This document shows, piece by piece, positions 61,954 to 64,000 of a stretch of 64,000 bases of DNA. The position numbers and the translations under genes are program-made. Each line of letters opens with the position of its first letter. Position 1 is the first letter of the stretch. The DNA lies in contig NZ_FNIB01000005.1 in NCBI RefSeq assembly GCF_900103805.1, positions 1 through 64,000 on the forward strand. The letters run 5' to 3'. The notes beneath the pieces were generated by a model. The model ran no database searches and was not told the DNA's origin. It saw only the letters and a program-made list of their open reading frames with translations. This stretch comes from Cryobacterium flavum (GTDB taxonomy: Bacteria > Actinomycetota > Actinomycetes > Actinomycetales > Microbacteriaceae).

Positions 61954-63531
61954 TTATCGCCCTATCGGGACCCGTCGTAATCCCCGACCGGCCAATTCGG
62001 AGGTGAGCTGGCCGTCGCGCAGCACCGGCCGGCCCGCGACGAAGACATCGTCGATGCCGGTGGCCAGCGCGAGCGGCGCTTCGTAGGTGGCATGATCGGC
62101 CACCGCGGCCCCGTCGACGACAATGATGTCGGCGATCTGCCCGGGTGCCAACCGCCCGCGCTCACCGAGTTCGAAGGTGTCGACCGGCCGGGTGGCGAGG
62201 TGCGCCACGGCCGCGGTCCAGGTGTAGAAGCCGTGTTCACGCACGAATTCGCGCAGGTAGCGGGCGAAGGTTCCGTGGGCTCGCGGATGCGGGTGCGCAC
62301 CCACAAAGATGCCGTCCGACCCGCCGACGTGCCGCTCGTGCGAGAGGATGCGACCCAGCTCCTCGACCGGACGGGCGTAGCGCACAGCCATGATGGCGTT
62401 CACTTCAAGCCGCGAGGCCAGGAGCAGGTCGAGCGCGAAGTCGATCGTGTCGACGCCTGCCCGCGCGGCTCCCTCAGCGATCGTGAGGCCGTGCGCCCAG
62501 GCGTATTCGGGCGCCCGGATGTGGCCGAGGGTAATCATGGTGGGCCAGTCCGGCCCGAGACTTGGCTTCTGGTCGATCTGCGGGAACCACTCCCGGCGGA
62601 GCGCCTCGCGCGCTTCGGGCCGGGCCAGCTCGAGCAGAATCTCGTGCACCGGGCGAATCGCCAATTCCGGCGGCAACAGCGGCATGGCCAGCAGCGTGCA
62701 TCCGCGGGTATAGGGGTACGCGTCAAAAGTGGTGTCGATGCCGGCGCCCCGCAACCGATCCAGCAGGGGAAGGAGCGTGTCGGCTTCGGCGTGAAAGTGC
62801 GAGATGTGGGTGCGCACCCCCGAGTGCCGGCTAATCGCGGCGATCTCGTCGACTCCGGCGGCCGAATTGGCCTCATAGCCGCCGCGCATATGGGTGACAT
62901 ACACCGCGCCGACGGCCGCGACCGGCTCGCACAGGGCAGCCAGTTCGGCGGTGTCCGAGTAGATCCCCGGCACGTAGTCGAGCCCGCTCGACAGGCCGAT
63001 AGCGCCGTCACGCAGCCCCTCGGTGACGAGGTCGCGCATGCGGCCCAGCTGCTCCGGGGTGGCGGGCTCGGTACTGCGCGCCATCACCTCGTGCCGCACG
63101 GTTCCTGCCGGCACGAGGTAGGCCACGTTCAGCCGGGTGGTGTGATCGTAGGTGGCGAGCAGGTGGGCAACGCGCGGGCCCCGATAGGTCGGGTGCTCGC
63201 CGTTAATCGCGGCGAAGTACTCCGACGCGTAGGCGCCGTCTCCGGGCGCGTAGGAGATGCCGTCCTGGCCGCCGATGATGGTCGTCACGCCCTGGCGCAG
63301 CAGCGCGAGCTGCACCGCTGGATCGAAGACCTTGCCGTCGCCGTGCGAGTGAGCGTCGACGAAACCGGGCAGCAGGAGCCGGCCGGTGCAGTCCACATCT
63401 ATGTCTCCGGGCTCGGCCGGGACCTCGCCGACGGCTTCGATGCGGTCGCCGCGCATCGCGAGGTCGCCGCGGTACGGCTCCGTCGCGCTGCCGTCGACGA
63501 TCGTGCCGTTACGCAGCACCAGTCGGGTCAT
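61954..63531 (-). CDS. N-acyl-D-amino-acid deacylase (amidohydrolase superfamily)
   Basis: A 525-residue metal-dependent amidohydrolase. It has LLLPGFVDAHSHGDGKVFDP (HxH motif), GLSSGLDYVPG, YVTHMRGGYEANS, ISHFHAEADTLLP, TTFDAYPYTRG and the late Asp in HVGGSDGIFVGAHPHPRAHG. The order and spacing match D-aminoacylases, which release D-amino acids. The ATG at 63531 directly follows the ABC ATPase stop; a longer open frame reaching 63852 is a shadow. With RidA it suggests use of N-acylated D-amino acids. Confidence 0.88.
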   Translation of the reverse strand: MTRLVLRNGTIVDGSATEPYRGDLAMRGDRIEAVGEVPAEPGDIDVDCTGRLLLPGFVDAHSHGDGKVFDPAVQLALLRQGVTTIIGGQDGISYAPGDGAYASEYFAAINGEHPTYRGPRVAHLLATYDHTTRLNVAYLVPAGTVRHEVMARSTEPATPEQLGRMRDLVTEGLRDGAIGLSSGLDYVPGIYSDTAELAALCEPVAAVGAVYVTHMRGGYEANSAAGVDEIAAISRHSGVRTHISHFHAEADTLLPLLDRLRGAGIDTTFDAYPYTRGCTLLAMPLLPPELAIRPVHEILLELARPEAREALRREWFPQIDQKPSLGPDWPTMITLGHIRAPEYAWAHGLTIAEGAARAGVDTIDFALDLLLASRLEVNAIMAVRYARPVEELGRILSHERHVGGSDGIFVGAHPHPRAHGTFARYLREFVREHGFYTWTAAVAHLATRPVDTFELGERGRLAPGQIADIIVVDGAAVADHATYEAPLALATGIDDVFVAGRPVLRDGQLTSELAGRGLRRVPIGR

Positions 63532-63532
63532 G

Positions 63533-64000
63533 TCAGGGCTCCAGTCGTTTGCCGGTCTCGGGGTCAAACAGGTGAACGGCGTCGCTGGCGAAGGTGATGC
63601 GGCATCCGCTATTGGTCGTGAACTGCTCTTCACCGGCGATGCGGGCGTAGTGCAGGCCGCGGCTGGCACCGACCCCCACGTCGACGGTGCTACCGACCGG
63701 CCCGGTCTTGACGCCCACGATGGTTTCGGCACCGAGGTGTTCCACCACAAGGGTGTGCGCCTCGATCGAGAGCAGGTCGCCGCTTGGCGAATCGAGCCCG
63801 ATCTTCTCGGCCCGCACCCCCAGCGACACCGTCTGCAACCCCAGCGCCACAACGGATGCCGCCCAGCCGGCGGAATTTAGCACCGGCACATCGCCGACAT
63901 AGAGCAGTCCGTCGCGCACCGTCGCCGCGAAGATGTTCATCGGCGGGGAGCCGATGAACCGGGCGACGAATTCGTTGGCGGGAGCGCTGTAGATCTCGGC
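63533..64000 (-). CDS. ABC importer ATPase, C-terminal part (cut by window edge)
   Basis: The frame is open to the end of the window and reads EIYSAPANEFVARFIGSPPM, the end of the nucleotide-binding domain of MalK/UgpC-type ATPases. The regulatory TOBE-like barrel follows (VSLGVRAEKIGLDS, TLVVEHLGAETIVGVKTG, HLFDPETGKRLE). It energises uptake of small solutes. Its stop sits one base before the deacylase start, so the importer and the hydrolase are one operon. Confidence 0.88.
   Translation of the reverse strand, partial: AEIYSAPANEFVARFIGSPPMNIFAATVRDGLLYVGDVPVLNSAGWAASVVALGLQTVSLGVRAEKIGLDSPSGDLLSIEAHTLVVEHLGAETIVGVKTGPVGSTVDVGVGASRGLHYARIAGEEQFTTNSGCRITFASDAVHLFDPETGKRLEP

Overview
The window looks chromosomal and comes from a high-GC Gram-positive actinobacterium, most likely of the Microbacteriaceae. 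This is inferred from the protein families, GTG/TTG starts, tightly overlapping genes and purine-rich ribosome binding sites; no rRNA, tRNA or housekeeping marker is present to fix the genus. No CRISPR array was seen.

Layout. (1) 1-7.2 kb is mobile DNA. The tail of one tyrosine-recombinase element sits in an IS3-type transposase, and a complete recombinase-in-trio (RIT) element (2273-5740) splits the istA gene of an IS21-family element. (2) 7.6-29.2 kb is a surface-glycan locus. It has a GT42/DUF115-like transferase, a flippase, two GT4 glycosyltransferases, a WcaF-like acetyltransferase and a Wzy-like polymerase, followed by a complete pseudaminic-acid-type pathway (pseI, a pseG-pseH fusion, an spsF-type cytidylyltransferase, pseC, pseB). 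An IS256 element, IS21 remnants and an IS630 copy break the locus up. The IS630 copy contains an IS21 element, which contains a three-gene recombinase/Xre/zinc-ribbon-recombinase element. (3) 29.3-40.8 kb is a second accessory zone: IS1380, IS4 and IS110 elements, a hipBA module, a broken DUF4143 ATPase, an AbiEi antitoxin with a truncated AbiEii toxin, a frameshifted istA, and a 758-residue DDE transposase of a family I cannot name. (4) 40.9-48.3 kb holds a histidine kinase/response regulator pair, a decayed inverted copy of the same pair, and a coupled processive GT2 plus membrane-anchored GH18-like protein. (5) 48.4-53.6 kb is a graveyard of IS110 and IS3 fragments, an AT-rich island with an unknown two-gene unit, a WxL/DUF916 surface-protein fusion, and a MinT-HEPN toxin-antitoxin remnant. 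(6) 53.6-64 kb looks like ordinary chromosome. A LacI regulator with palindromic operators diverges from an operon of asparaginase, cyclic-imidase/deacetylase, MFS transporter and two SDRs. After it come two DUF202 membrane proteins, then RidA, an IclR regulator, an N-acyl-D-amino-acid deacylase and the end of an ABC-transporter ATPase.

How the genes work together. The glycan locus can make an activated nonulosonic acid (PseB, PseC, PseH and PseG domains, PseI, cytidylyltransferase), attach it (candidate 7592-8500), build a repeat unit, flip it and polymerise it. The terminal catabolic genes suggest controlled use of amide, imide or D-amino-acid nitrogen compounds. The most unusual content is the mobile DNA. 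Two recombinase elements share an end layout in which three binding-site copies co-vary in sequence, and an apparently undescribed recombinase-Xre-recombinase element is inserted so precisely that its host gene can be rebuilt in silico.
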